A DNA stretch of 7,416 nt from Alkalihalobacillus alcalophilus ATCC 27647 = CGMCC 1.3604 (GCF_000292245.2 NZ_ALPT02000129.1:1-7416), one strand, 5' to 3'; shown: positions 1-6,307, counted from the first letter of the stretch. Made by a program: numbers and translations. The notes: generated by a model from the letters alone, not told the origin.

Positions 1-7
1 CATTTAA

Positions 8-20
8 TGAAACGCTTTCA
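8..20. promoter_or_regulatory. cre-like palindrome (possible CcpA or other operator)
   Basis: TGAAACGCTTTCA is a palindrome with 5-bp arms (TGAAA/TTTCA) around CGC. Bacillus catabolite-responsive elements have the same arms around a four-base centre, so this site is one base short of a canonical cre. It lies beyond the terminator of the regulator gene, so if real it would serve an unseen gene to the left. It could equally be the operator of another regulator. The match is seen directly; the function is inferred. Confidence 0.3.
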
Positions 21-59
21 TCTGTATTTCTAAATATAGATTAAAACAGAACGATATAT

Positions 60-119
60 TATGCAACAATAAATTTCGAAAATAATTATAAAATAATAAA
101 ATAGTTTAAATATGCAACA
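60..119. repeat. Two 9-bp direct repeats, 51 bp apart
   Basis: TATGCAACA occurs at 60-68 and again at 111-119 (TGTTGCATA on the minus strand). The copies are 51 bp apart, close to five helical turns, inside a stretch that is otherwise almost only A and T. They lie just downstream of the minus-strand regulator gene and would sit upstream of a minus-strand gene outside the window. Paired same-face repeats are typical of activator binding sites, so they are candidate sites for the neighbouring PrpR_N-type regulator. There is no GG-N10-GC core next to them, so they are not sigma-54 promoters. The rest of 1-130 shows nothing I can name. Confidence 0.35.
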
Positions 120-133
120 GTTAATATAAATAA

Positions 134-161
134 AAAACTTAAAGGTCACCCCTTAAGTTTT
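134..161 (-). terminator. Rho-independent terminator of the PrpR_N-type regulator gene
   Basis: AAAACTTAA (134-142) pairs with TTAAGTTTT (153-161), and a further GG/CC pairing closes the loop. Read on the minus strand, the hairpin is followed by a T-rich run. The hairpin overlaps the last codons and the TGA stop (146-148) of the regulator gene. Confidence 0.65.
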
Positions 162-1816
162 CTCCATAATGTTGCTCGATTAATTCCTAATCTTTCAGCT
201 GCTTTTGTTTGATTATTATCTTCTTCTTTTAACACTTGCAAAATGATTTTTGTCTCTATATCCTTTAATGTTCCTTGTATAGGTTGATTTAATTCTACTG
301 TATTCGTCTCAAATAATGCTTCAATAGTTGTTTTATGAATCATATAATCTTTTTCATTTAATGCCGCTTGTTTAATTATATTTCTTAAGCTATCAATATG
401 ATTTGTATAATTTAAACCTTTCAAATAAGATAAAGCATCATCCGTTACTTTTACAGCTGTTGTTCCATATTTCTGATGGTAATCAGCTAAAAAGTATAGC
501 ACTAATTCATGGAGATCCTCTAGTCTTTCTGATAAATGTGGCACAATGATTTGATAAAGACCAAGGTTTTCTATTTCTTCTTGTGTCCTCAATGTATCAG
601 TTAAGAGAAGTAAGCGTACTTTTTCTTCATCACATTTTTGAAGTAAAAGTTTATAGACAGGGTCCAAAAGAGGACCTTCACAATTTTTTATAACGATTGT
701 TCGAACATTTGGCTGAAATAAATCATTAATATGCTCCATGTTAAACTGCCTGACATCTAATTCAATTAGCTGGCCATCTACAGCTAATTCTTGGTGAATA
801 TAAGATGCCAGAAATTTCTTACCTGTCCCTTTTGCACCAGCTAATACAATCGGTTTATGTTTGGAATATAGTTTTTTTAGTGTTTGAATAATGCTCTCCA
901 TTTGCTCTGATTTATTGGCTATCGGTTCTTTGATCACACCATTATGTATTTTGACACCATTCTCTAATGACAAATCAACTATATGTTTTTCTAAAAAATA
1001 TACCTTGATTTCATCTTCATACAAATATCCTGTTACATTAATATGATAAGAACCTCTTTCAAAATCACGGATAACCTTACTTCGATTTACTTCTAAGGCC
1101 GTGTTCAAAATATATAACTCTTCCTCCGTTAAAAGATTCTGTTCAATATCCCGAAGGTTCTCATACACCAATTTGTTTTTTTCATCAAAAATGAGAATAT
1201 TCGGCTGAGTTTTCACCAAAAAATGCTCAAATACTCCACTTAATCTGTTTTGTTTTTTTAAGTTTTCATATAAAAAAAGAGCATCTTCAATCGAACGAAT
1301 AATAGATTCTTTTCCTGACTGTAACAACATTCCTTTTAAACCGTATGCTTGTGATGTTTTTATTGTAATAACATCACCAAGAATTTGTTGATACCCATCT
1401 TCTTTTAGTTTAAATAAAAGGGGAGCGACTTCATCCGAACGCGAAACGGTAAAAACTTTTAAAGATAAATTTAACAAATCAATAATGGAACTTGCACCAG
1501 AGGTAATATTCGAAAAACCGACGACCGCTGTTTTATTATGAATACTACTCGCTAACGTTAAAGAGCGTGTTAAATCATATCCAGACAATTGAATATCGAT
1601 GACTGGAATGGTGACATTCTCTTTGATCAACTGTGCCGTTCCACCACGACTAATAATGATATTTGTTCCCTCTCTCTCTTGCTCTTTGGCAATTTCTACA
1701 CCTTTTTGTAGATCCCCAACAGAATAACTTATCGTTAAATCCTCATAAAAAGGGAGGCATTCTTTAATAATCGGTACCATTGATTGATATGGTGCAATGA
1801 TATGAATTTGTAGCAT
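146..1816 (-). CDS. PrpR_N-domain transcriptional regulator with degenerate AAA+ domain and Fis-type HTH
   Basis: This looks like a 556-residue ligand-responsive regulator. An N-terminal PrpR_N sensor domain spans about residues 4-185, with ISRGGTAQLI near 55 and SGYDLTRSL near 78. A PAS-like region spans about 195-280, an AAA+ region about 300-500, and a Fis-type HTH lies at 518-555 (QTKAAERLGINRATLWRKLK). PrpR_N domains sense small acids such as 2-methylcitrate in PrpR; the ligand here is unknown. The ATPase looks decayed: the Walker A is GAKGTGKK with Lys in place of Thr/Ser, the Walker B region (372-381) lacks Asp-Glu, and the ESELFG/GAFTGA segment that contacts sigma-54 is absent. VPHLSERLEDL (425-435) is retained. 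It therefore probably works with ordinary sigma-70-type polymerase, or as a repressor like TyrR. I chose the ATG at 1816 because GGAG lies 7 bases upstream. An ATG at 1834 (6 residues longer) has no Shine-Dalgarno and would sit almost on the predicted transcription start. Confidence 0.85.
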   Translation of the reverse strand: MLQIHIIAPYQSMVPIIKECLPFYEDLTISYSVGDLQKGVEIAKEQEREGTNIIISRGGTAQLIKENVTIPVIDIQLSGYDLTRSLTLASSIHNKTAVVGFSNITSGASSIIDLLNLSLKVFTVSRSDEVAPLLFKLKEDGYQQILGDVITIKTSQAYGLKGMLLQSGKESIIRSIEDALFLYENLKKQNRLSGVFEHFLVKTQPNILIFDEKNKLVYENLRDIEQNLLTEEELYILNTALEVNRSKVIRDFERGSYHINVTGYLYEDEIKVYFLEKHIVDLSLENGVKIHNGVIKEPIANKSEQMESIIQTLKKLYSKHKPIVLAGAKGTGKKFLASYIHQELAVDGQLIELDVRQFNMEHINDLFQPNVRTIVIKNCEGPLLDPVYKLLLQKCDEEKVRLLLLTDTLRTQEEIENLGLYQIIVPHLSERLEDLHELVLYFLADYHQKYGTTAVKVTDDALSYLKGLNYTNHIDSLRNIIKQAALNEKDYMIHKTTIEALFETNTVELNQPIQGTLKDIETKIILQVLKEEDNNQTKAAERLGINRATLWRKLKG

Positions 1817-1844
1817 TTTAATTCTCCGTTCCATTCAAAAAATA

Positions 1845-1872
1845 ATTATATTCATATTGAATCATATCTAAA
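1845..1872 (-). promoter_or_regulatory. Predicted sigma-A promoter of the regulator gene
   Basis: On the minus strand, a perfect -10 TATAAT (1845-1850) is preceded by a weak -35 TTTAGA (1867-1872) with a 16-base spacer. The expected start near 1838 gives a leader of about 22 nt to the ATG at 1816 and almost none to the ATG at 1834, which supports the shorter protein. The spacer holds ATTCATATTGAAT (1850-1862), a palindrome with 5-bp arms that could be an autoregulatory operator, although the sequence is AT-rich. Confidence 0.45.
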
Positions 1873-1908
1873 TAAAAAAAGGTAGTGATAACCAATTTGT
1901 AACTACCT
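1873..1908 (-). terminator. Terminator-like hairpin between divergent promoters
   Basis: AGGTAGT (1880-1886) and ACTACCT (1902-1908) form a perfect 7-bp stem with a 15-base loop. Read on the minus strand, the stem is followed directly by a run of seven T residues, so it has the form of an intrinsic terminator in that direction only. It lies upstream of the minus-strand regulator gene and of its predicted promoter, where no minus-strand gene ends. It could insulate the gene from antisense transcription, act as an attenuator for a second upstream promoter, or be a palindromic operator next to an A-tract. Confidence 0.45.
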
Positions 1909-1947
1909 AGCAGCTTTGTACATAAGTAGATGCATTTCTAAAACAAT

Positions 1948-1974
1948 TTGATTCTTATCCACCCGCTGTATAAT
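1948..1974 (+). promoter_or_regulatory. Predicted sigma-A promoter of the DUF2243-ctaG operon
   Basis: A perfect -10 TATAAT (1969-1974) is preceded by TTGATT (1948-1953) at a short 15-base spacing, or by TTTGAT one base earlier at 16. The start near 1981 would give a leader of about 45 nt. The ribosome binding site AAGGAGG (2013-2019) lies 6 bases before the ATG at 2026. Confidence 0.5.
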
Positions 1975-2025
1975 AATGGAATCGAGTGAAAAACTATAGG
2001 TAACATTTTTATAAGGAGGCGTAAA

Positions 2026-2526
2026 ATGGCTACAGAAACTTATTCAATTACTACTAAAAGAGCTTTATACAAAAGGCGTAATTTATGGTCCGGCATATTG
2101 TTCGGCCTTGGACTTGTTGCTTTTATTGATGAGGCTGTCTTTCATCAAATCCTACATTGGCATCACTTTTATGATAAATCGACAACTAGTATTGGGTTAA
2201 TCTCAGACGGACTCTTCCATGCTTTTAGTTGGTTTGCAACTATTGGTGGGTTATTTTTATTTGCGGACTTAAAAAGAAAAGGAGCTTTATTACTTAAAAG
2301 GTGGTGGGGCGGTCTTCTTCTTGGTGCGGGTATTTTTCAACTTTATGATGGGATTATTCAACACAAGTTAATGGGAATACATCAAATTCGCTATGTCGAT
2401 AATGTCTTTATTTATGATCTGATTTGGAATGTTTTTGCCGCCATTATGATCATCATTGGTATACTCCTCCTTAAACATAATCAGGGTAAACCAAATGTTT
2501 CTGGAACTAATCACCATGAATTATAA
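2026..2526 (+). CDS. DUF2243 family four-helix membrane protein
   Basis: This is a 166-residue integral membrane protein with about four helices (roughly residues 19-40, 64-82, 92-112 and 128-149). Its conserved motifs match the DUF2243 family: FIDEAVFHQILHWHH (33-47), SDGLFHAFSW (60-69), FQLYDGIIQHK (104-114) and H119 with IRYVDN. Histidines and acidic residues cluster at the helix ends (D35, H40, H44, H46, H47, H65, D108, H113, H119), as in a metal or heme site. No biochemical role is established for the family that I know of. A role in copper handling or oxidase assembly is inferred from the downstream gene, which overlaps it by 11 bases. The start is firm: AAGGAGG lies 6 bases upstream of the ATG. 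The length is normal and nothing looks truncated. Confidence 0.88.
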   Translation: MATETYSITTKRALYKRRNLWSGILFGLGLVAFIDEAVFHQILHWHHFYDKSTTSIGLISDGLFHAFSWFATIGGLFLFADLKRKGALLLKRWWGGLLLGAGIFQLYDGIIQHKLMGIHQIRYVDNVFIYDLIWNVFAAIMIIIGILLLKHNQGKPNVSGTNHHEL

Positions 2527-3334
2527 TGCGCATCATGCTTTGAATCCTTCTGAAACTCATCATATAGTTGAATTAATAGCTTCACTTTATATGGTCATTC
2601 CATTAATTCTCTTTTTTCTTTTCTATCTTCTATCTGTTTATTACTCCAACAAACATTATAAAAATTGGCCCAAATACCGAACTCTCTCCTTTGCAAGCGG
2701 TCTATTTTTAGCAAGTGTTGTGCTCCTAAATCCGGTAGTGCCACTAGTTGATGGTCCTTTTGTCACTCATATGATTCACCATTTACTATTAGGAATGTTA
2801 GTGCCTTTACTCATCGTGTTATCAGCACCAATGACTTTATTATTTCGAATCCTAAATGTTTCAGTCGCAAGAAAGCTCTCTTCATTTCTTAAAAGCTGGC
2901 CATTTCGAGTTTATACCCATCCTATTATCGCATCCGCGTTAAATATCGGTGGATTATGGCTATTGTATACATCTAACTTGTATTCGCTCATGCACGAAAA
3001 TGATTGGATCAATGGTTTGGTACATGCTCACCTCTTTATGGCAGGTTATTTATTTACAGTTTCCATGATCTATATTGATCCTATCTATCACCGTGTTTCT
3101 TTTCAATGTCGAGCACTTACATTGATTATTGCTTTAGCTGGTCACGGAATTCTAACCAAATATATTTATGCTAACCCACCAATAGGGGTTGAAATGGAAC
3201 AAGCTCAACAAGCAGCCAAACTTATGTATTATGGTGGCGATCTCATCGATGCGGTCATTATCTTCATTCTTTGTTGGCAATGGTTTAAGGCAACTCGACC
3301 ACGGATAAGAATGGTTGCAAACCAAATGACTTAA
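2516..3334 (+). CDS. ctaG: CtaG family cytochrome c oxidase assembly protein
   Basis: This is a membrane protein of the CtaG (caa3_CtaG) family, needed in Bacillus subtilis for an active caa3-type cytochrome c oxidase, probably in CuA/CuB maturation. From the ATG at 2516 it has 272 residues and about seven helices. Family motifs are visible: THMIHHLLLGMLVP (84-97), VHAHLFMAG (169-177), AGHGILTKYIYA (208-219) and LMYYGGD (236-242). The N-terminus carries two HH pairs (AHHALNPSETHH, residues 5-16). The start is not fully certain. The ATG at 2516 overlaps the DUF2243 stop by 11 bases, which suggests translational coupling, but only a weak GGA lies upstream. An ATG at 2495 preceded by AGGG would add 7 residues. 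No oxidase subunit genes are in the window, so this pair stands apart from any cta operon and may be a second copy serving another heme-copper oxidase. Confidence 0.9.
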   Translation: MNYNAHHALNPSETHHIVELIASLYMVIPLILFFLFYLLSVYYSNKHYKNWPKYRTLSFASGLFLASVVLLNPVVPLVDGPFVTHMIHHLLLGMLVPLLIVLSAPMTLLFRILNVSVARKLSSFLKSWPFRVYTHPIIASALNIGGLWLLYTSNLYSLMHENDWINGLVHAHLFMAGYLFTVSMIYIDPIYHRVSFQCRALTLIIALAGHGILTKYIYANPPIGVEMEQAQQAAKLMYYGGDLIDAVIIFILCWQWFKATRPRIRMVANQMT

Positions 3335-3381
3335 TTGAATCTAGAAAAAGAGAGAGAATGTCATTTATCGACATAAAATGG

Positions 3382-3434
3382 TACCTGTAGAGAAGACACT
3401 TGAAAAAGAGTGTTTAATCTACAGGTATTTTTTT
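3382..3434 (+). terminator. Rho-independent terminator of the DUF2243-ctaG operon
   Basis: TACCTGTAGA (3382-3391) pairs perfectly with TCTACAGGTA (3418-3427). An inner stem ACACT/AGTGT (3396-3400/3409-3413) is nested inside, and the hairpin runs into TTTTTTT. The T-run overlaps the stop codon of the convergent transporter gene (3433-3435). In the opposite direction the hairpin is followed by only a mixed T-rich stretch, so it may also stop the transporter transcript, but less cleanly. Confidence 0.85.
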
Positions 3435-5310
3435 ATTTCGTTTCTCTTAAGATCTCTAACAAGGCTTCCTTTTGTTCACTTTGTACGAGTACATACATAA
3501 AGTCATTTTCTTCGATGACTGTACTCCCAGATGGTGTTAGCATTTGTTCCCCACGTTCAATTGCACTGACATTAACATGTGGAGGAAAACCGATTGAAGC
3601 TAAGTTTTTACCGACGATGGCACTGTTTTCAGTTGCTTGGAAATGTATCATTTCGGCATTACTTCGACCGACCGCCATTAACTCACGTCGTAACTCTTCT
3701 CGCCATTCATCGGTTAGTTCTTGGCGCAGCTCTTCATATGCTTCCTTTTTCATAATTTCTTTTAATTCTTCTGTACGCTTTCTACGTTTTTGTTTCTGAT
3801 CAACATCAAAATCTTTAAACATCATCATACTCACGGATATGAGCATGAGTACTAGAATAAACGCAAATGGCAAAGCAGCGGCAATCGCAGCTGTTTGCAA
3901 AGCATTTAATCCTCCATCTCCACTGATAAGTAAGACAGAAGCTGTTCCAGCAATTAAAACTCCCCAAAGGATTTTTAATTTATAACTTGGATTTAATTGT
4001 CCACCAGAAGTCATTGATCCTAGAACAAAAGCCGCAGAATCTGCTGATGTAACAAAAAATATCCCGACAACAATAATCGCTAAAATGCTGACAATTGTCG
4101 TGAATGGAAGCTGTTCTAACATATAAAATAATGTTAACTCTACTTCATTTAAAGCAACATCAGCTAATGGATACATACCTGACATTTCAATTTCTAATGC
4201 CGTCCCTCCAAATGTCGTGAACCATATAACAGCAAGTAAAGTAGGAACTAATAATACCCCGCCAATAAATTCTCTAATCGTACGTCCTTTTGAAATACGT
4301 GCGATAAACAATCCAACAAAAGGAGACCACGACATATGCCACGCCCAAAAGAAGATCGTATTAGCCCCTAACCATTCACTCTCTGAAAAAGGTGTCATCG
4401 TTAAAGACATATCAACAATATTTGCAACATATCCACCAACAGTTGTGACCATACTTTCTAATAACGTGATGGTAGGACCAGCAAGAAAAACAAATATGAG
4501 TAATAATCCAGCTAGAATTAAATTAATATTCGTTAACCTTTTAATTCCTTTTTCAATTCCTCGTACAGCTGAAAAAAGAAATAATACGGTAATAATAGCA
4601 ATTATCGTAAGCTGCAAAGGAATACTATTCGATAATGGGGTTAAAAATGAGACCCCCCCAGAAATTTGCAGTGCACTAAGACCAAAAGTAGTCGCAACTC
4701 CAGCACAGGTAGAAATAACAGCTAATAAATCAATACCGCGGCCCATCCAACCATTCACACGATTACCAATCAAAGGATAAAATGCTGAACTAATTAAAGC
4801 TGGCCTATTTTTTCGATATTGCACGTAGGCTAAAGTTAGACCCACAACTGAAAAAGCACCCCAAGCATGTAAACCCCAATGAAAGACTCCATATTGTAAG
4901 CCAACTTCTGCGGCTTCTATTGTACCTGGTGTGATCCCAGGTGGAGTGTCCAAATAATAAATAATCGGTTCCGCTACCCCGAAGAAAACAAATCCTACGC
5001 CAAGACCAGCCGCAAATAACATCCCGACCCAAGAAATAAAGGAATGTTCCGGTCGATCATCCTCTTTTCCTAATCTCAATTTTCCAAATGGAGAAATCGC
5101 TATTACTAATCCAAATATGACAAACAAACTCGCCATTAACATATAAAACCAACCAAAATTCACAATAATCCAATCTAGCGCTGTATTGGCTGTTGCCCCA
5201 AGATGAGATGGCGATATAATCCCCCATGTTACGAATAACACGACTCCAATTACGGATACATACAACACAAAGGAAGCACTATGGTCTTTCTCTCTCTTTT
5301 TATCTAACAT
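3433..5310 (-). CDS. BCCT family osmolyte (betaine/choline/carnitine) transporter with C-terminal RCK_C domain
   Basis: This is a secondary transporter of the BCCT family (OpuD/BetP type), predicted to import a compatible solute such as glycine betaine with Na+. From the ATG at 5310 it has 625 residues. Residues about 12-498 form the twelve-helix core, with GLGVG and GVAEP (102-114), HWGLHAW (144-150), WAWHMSWSPF (322-331) and ARISKGRTIREF. TSADSA (421-426) matches Na+ ligands of BetP. By alignment with BetP from memory, Trp374 is His325 and Tyr197 is Phe153. Usual family proteins end soon after the core. Here a highly charged, probably coiled segment (499-548) leads to an RCK_C/TrkA_C domain (549-624; VNVSAIERGE, TPSGSTVIEENDFMYVLV). 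The start was chosen because AAGGTGAT lies just upstream; the ATG at 5316 is possible, and a GTG at 5382 has no Shine-Dalgarno. The gene is monocistronic, convergent with ctaG. The exact substrate is not readable from sequence. Confidence 0.92.
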   Translation of the reverse strand: MLDKKREKDHSASFVLYVSVIGVVLFVTWGIISPSHLGATANTALDWIIVNFGWFYMLMASLFVIFGLVIAISPFGKLRLGKEDDRPEHSFISWVGMLFAAGLGVGFVFFGVAEPIIYYLDTPPGITPGTIEAAEVGLQYGVFHWGLHAWGAFSVVGLTLAYVQYRKNRPALISSAFYPLIGNRVNGWMGRGIDLLAVISTCAGVATTFGLSALQISGGVSFLTPLSNSIPLQLTIIAIITVLFLFSAVRGIEKGIKRLTNINLILAGLLLIFVFLAGPTITLLESMVTTVGGYVANIVDMSLTMTPFSESEWLGANTIFFWAWHMSWSPFVGLFIARISKGRTIREFIGGVLLVPTLLAVIWFTTFGGTALEIEMSGMYPLADVALNEVELTLFYMLEQLPFTTIVSILAIIVVGIFFVTSADSAAFVLGSMTSGGQLNPSYKLKILWGVLIAGTASVLLISGDGGLNALQTAAIAAALPFAFILVLMLISVSMMMFKDFDVDQKQKRRKRTEELKEIMKKEAYEELRQELTDEWREELRRELMAVGRSNAEMIHFQATENSAIVGKNLASIGFPPHVNVSAIERGEQMLTPSGSTVIEENDFMYVLVQSEQKEALLEILRETK

Positions 5311-5315
5311 AAGCA

Positions 5316-5368
5316 TCACCTTCCATTGCCAAATTTGACATTTACCATTCTGTGTTAGATATTCCTCC
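5316..5368 (-). promoter_or_regulatory. Leader with unused Shine-Dalgarno and possible 10-codon upstream ORF
   Basis: On the minus strand a full AAAGGAGG (GGAGG at 5364-5368) lies about 50 bases ahead of the transporter start and has no start codon at normal spacing. The first ATG after it (5346-5348) is 15 bases away and opens MVNVKFGNGR, whose TGA overlaps the ATG at 5316 as TGATG. The transporter has its own AAGGTGAT site. This may be a coupled leader peptide, a leftover of an older start, or chance. Confidence 0.3.
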
Positions 5369-5421
5369 TTTATAAAGCACACAAATGGATCTAATTAGGT
5401 ATTTTTTTCGACCATTTTTTG

Positions 5422-5447
5422 TTTCCCTATTTATTCACAGCTTAAAC
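5422..5447 (-). promoter_or_regulatory. SigB-type promoter of the transporter gene
   Basis: On the minus strand GTTTAA (5442-5447) is followed after 14 bases by GGGAAA (5422-5427). This fits the Bacillus SigB consensus GTTTAA-N12-15-GGGWAW. The start would be near 5415, giving a leader of about 105 nt before the ATG at 5310. General-stress control is expected for osmolyte uptake genes; opuE is a known SigB-dependent example in B. subtilis. I see no clear sigma-A promoter for this gene. Confidence 0.55.
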
Positions 5448-5679
5448 TACTTTTTTATAAAAAACTTTTATTATTATTAAAATGTTCCAGCTCGATTTGT
5501 TTTATTCTTCCCTATCTTTTTAACAAACAGAGGAGAAATAAATGTTTTTAAGCTTTTAAATCAATCAACCTGTTATTTCATAACCGTAACGATTGTTTTT
5601 TATTTTCTACTGAATTTACGTATAAAAAAATTGATGAAGTGCACATTAATGGATGAATAACTTTTAAAGGAGGATTATT
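5448..5679. other. Intergenic region between divergent transporter and lipoprotein genes
   Basis: Together with the transporter leader, about 300 bases here carry no gene. The stretch is very AT-rich. A weak candidate forespore-type (SigG-like) promoter for the lipoprotein gene is GTATA (5620-5624) with CATTAAT (5644-5650) at 19 bases; the match is partial. GAGGAG at 5530-5535 precedes an ATG at 5542 that reads only MFLSF before a stop, which I regard as chance. No other structure is apparent. Confidence 0.4.
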
Positions 5680-6183
5680 TTGAAGTTCATACAAAGATCA
5701 TTAATTTTATTATTAATTGTTGCCCTTTTTAGTGGTTGTGGTTTTGGAAACCAAGCGAATCCAGGTCCTGAGGCAAATCGTTTGCAAACCCAAAATACCC
5801 GTGGAGATAATATGCAAACTCAAAATAATGATTGGGATAACAATCAAACACGGATGGAAGTTGCTAGTGAGGCCGCCGATAAAATCACTGATTTAGACGA
5901 CGTCAGTCATGCGAATGTCATCGCAGCTAATCGAAATGCTTATGTTGCAGTTGTATTAGACGATGATAGAAAAGGAGAAATCCGTCAAGAGCTTGAGAAT
6001 GAAATTTCAGAAGTGGTTAAATCCACCGATTCTAATATTCAAAATGTATTCGTTTCGGCTAACCCAGATTTTGTTGATCGAATGACAGGTTACGGGGATA
6101 AAATTCAAGAAGGTCGTCCGATTCAAGGATTATTTGAAGAATTTACAGAAATGACTCAAAGAATCTTTCCAAATGCCCGTTAA
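5680..6183 (+). CDS. YhcN/YlaJ family sporulation lipoprotein
   Basis: This 167-residue lipoprotein starts with TTG, fixed by AAAGGAGG (5666-5673) 6 bases upstream. Residues 2-19 form a lipoprotein signal peptide with lipobox FSGC, so Cys20 is the predicted lipidated residue. Residues 24-57 are a low-complexity N/Q-rich linker with QTQN twice (36-39 and 46-49). From about residue 60 the protein matches the Spore_YhcN_YlaJ family: ADKITDLDDVSHANVIAANR, AYVAVVLDDD and the C-terminal VSANPDFVDRMTGYGDKI. Family members are made in the forespore under SigF/SigG and sit in the spore inner membrane, with effects on germination or outgrowth; the molecular function is not known. The gene stands alone, ending at a strong terminator, and it marks the host as a spore former. 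The closest named paralogue, yhcN or ylaJ, cannot be decided from the sequence. Confidence 0.9.
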   Translation: MKFIQRSLILLLIVALFSGCGFGNQANPGPEANRLQTQNTRGDNMQTQNNDWDNNQTRMEVASEAADKITDLDDVSHANVIAANRNAYVAVVLDDDRKGEIRQELENEISEVVKSTDSNIQNVFVSANPDFVDRMTGYGDKIQEGRPIQGLFEEFTEMTQRIFPNAR

Positions 6184-6203
6184 TGACACAAATTAATCTA
6201 ATC

Positions 6204-6252
6204 AAAAAAGAAAGTCTTAAAGGTCTAAACATCCCTTGAGACTTTCTTTTTC
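6204..6252. terminator. Bidirectional terminator between convergent genes
   Basis: AAAAAGAAAGTCTTAA (6205-6220) pairs with TTGAGACTTTCTTTTT (6236-6251) with one G-T pair, extended by AGG/CCC inside. On the plus strand it ends in a T-run for the spore lipoprotein gene. On the minus strand the same hairpin is followed by TTTTTTGATT, so it can also stop the transcript of the gene at 6308-6754, about 60 bases past its stop codon. Confidence 0.85.
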
Positions 6253-6307
6253 TATAACTTTATTTACTACTTTTTAAGTTCAACTTGGCTAAAGCAGCAC
6301 TTATAAC

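Noticed and set aside
55..125. Sigma-54 promoter suggested by TTGCAT next to an enhancer-binding-type regulator
   Set aside because: There is no GG element ten to twelve bases upstream of either TTGCAT, and the regulator lacks the sigma-54 contact loop.
2456..2515. TTG start at 2456 for ctaG
   Set aside because: It would overlap the DUF2243 gene by 71 bases without a ribosome binding site and adds residues not typical of CtaG; the ATG codons at 2516 or 2495 are better.
3410..3799. Plus-strand open frame of 129 codons
   Set aside because: It lies antisense to the 3' end of the transporter gene, starts inside the terminator hairpin and has a serine-rich translation without domain character.
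4217..4780. Plus-strand open frame of 187 codons
   Set aside because: It lies wholly antisense to the transporter core, has no ribosome binding site, and its composition mirrors the complementary codons.
4805..5032. Minus-strand open frame of 75 codons
   Set aside because: It is an alternative frame inside the transporter gene, whose own frame carries clear BCCT motifs.
5311..5382. GTG start at 5382 adding 24 residues to the transporter
   Set aside because: There is no Shine-Dalgarno before it, the strong AAAGGAGG lies inside this extension, and the added residues do not resemble a BCCT N-terminus.
5530..5559. GAGGAG plus ATG opening a five-codon peptide (MFLSF)
   Set aside because: It is too short, has no link to a downstream gene at coupling distance, and is easily explained by chance in AT-rich DNA.
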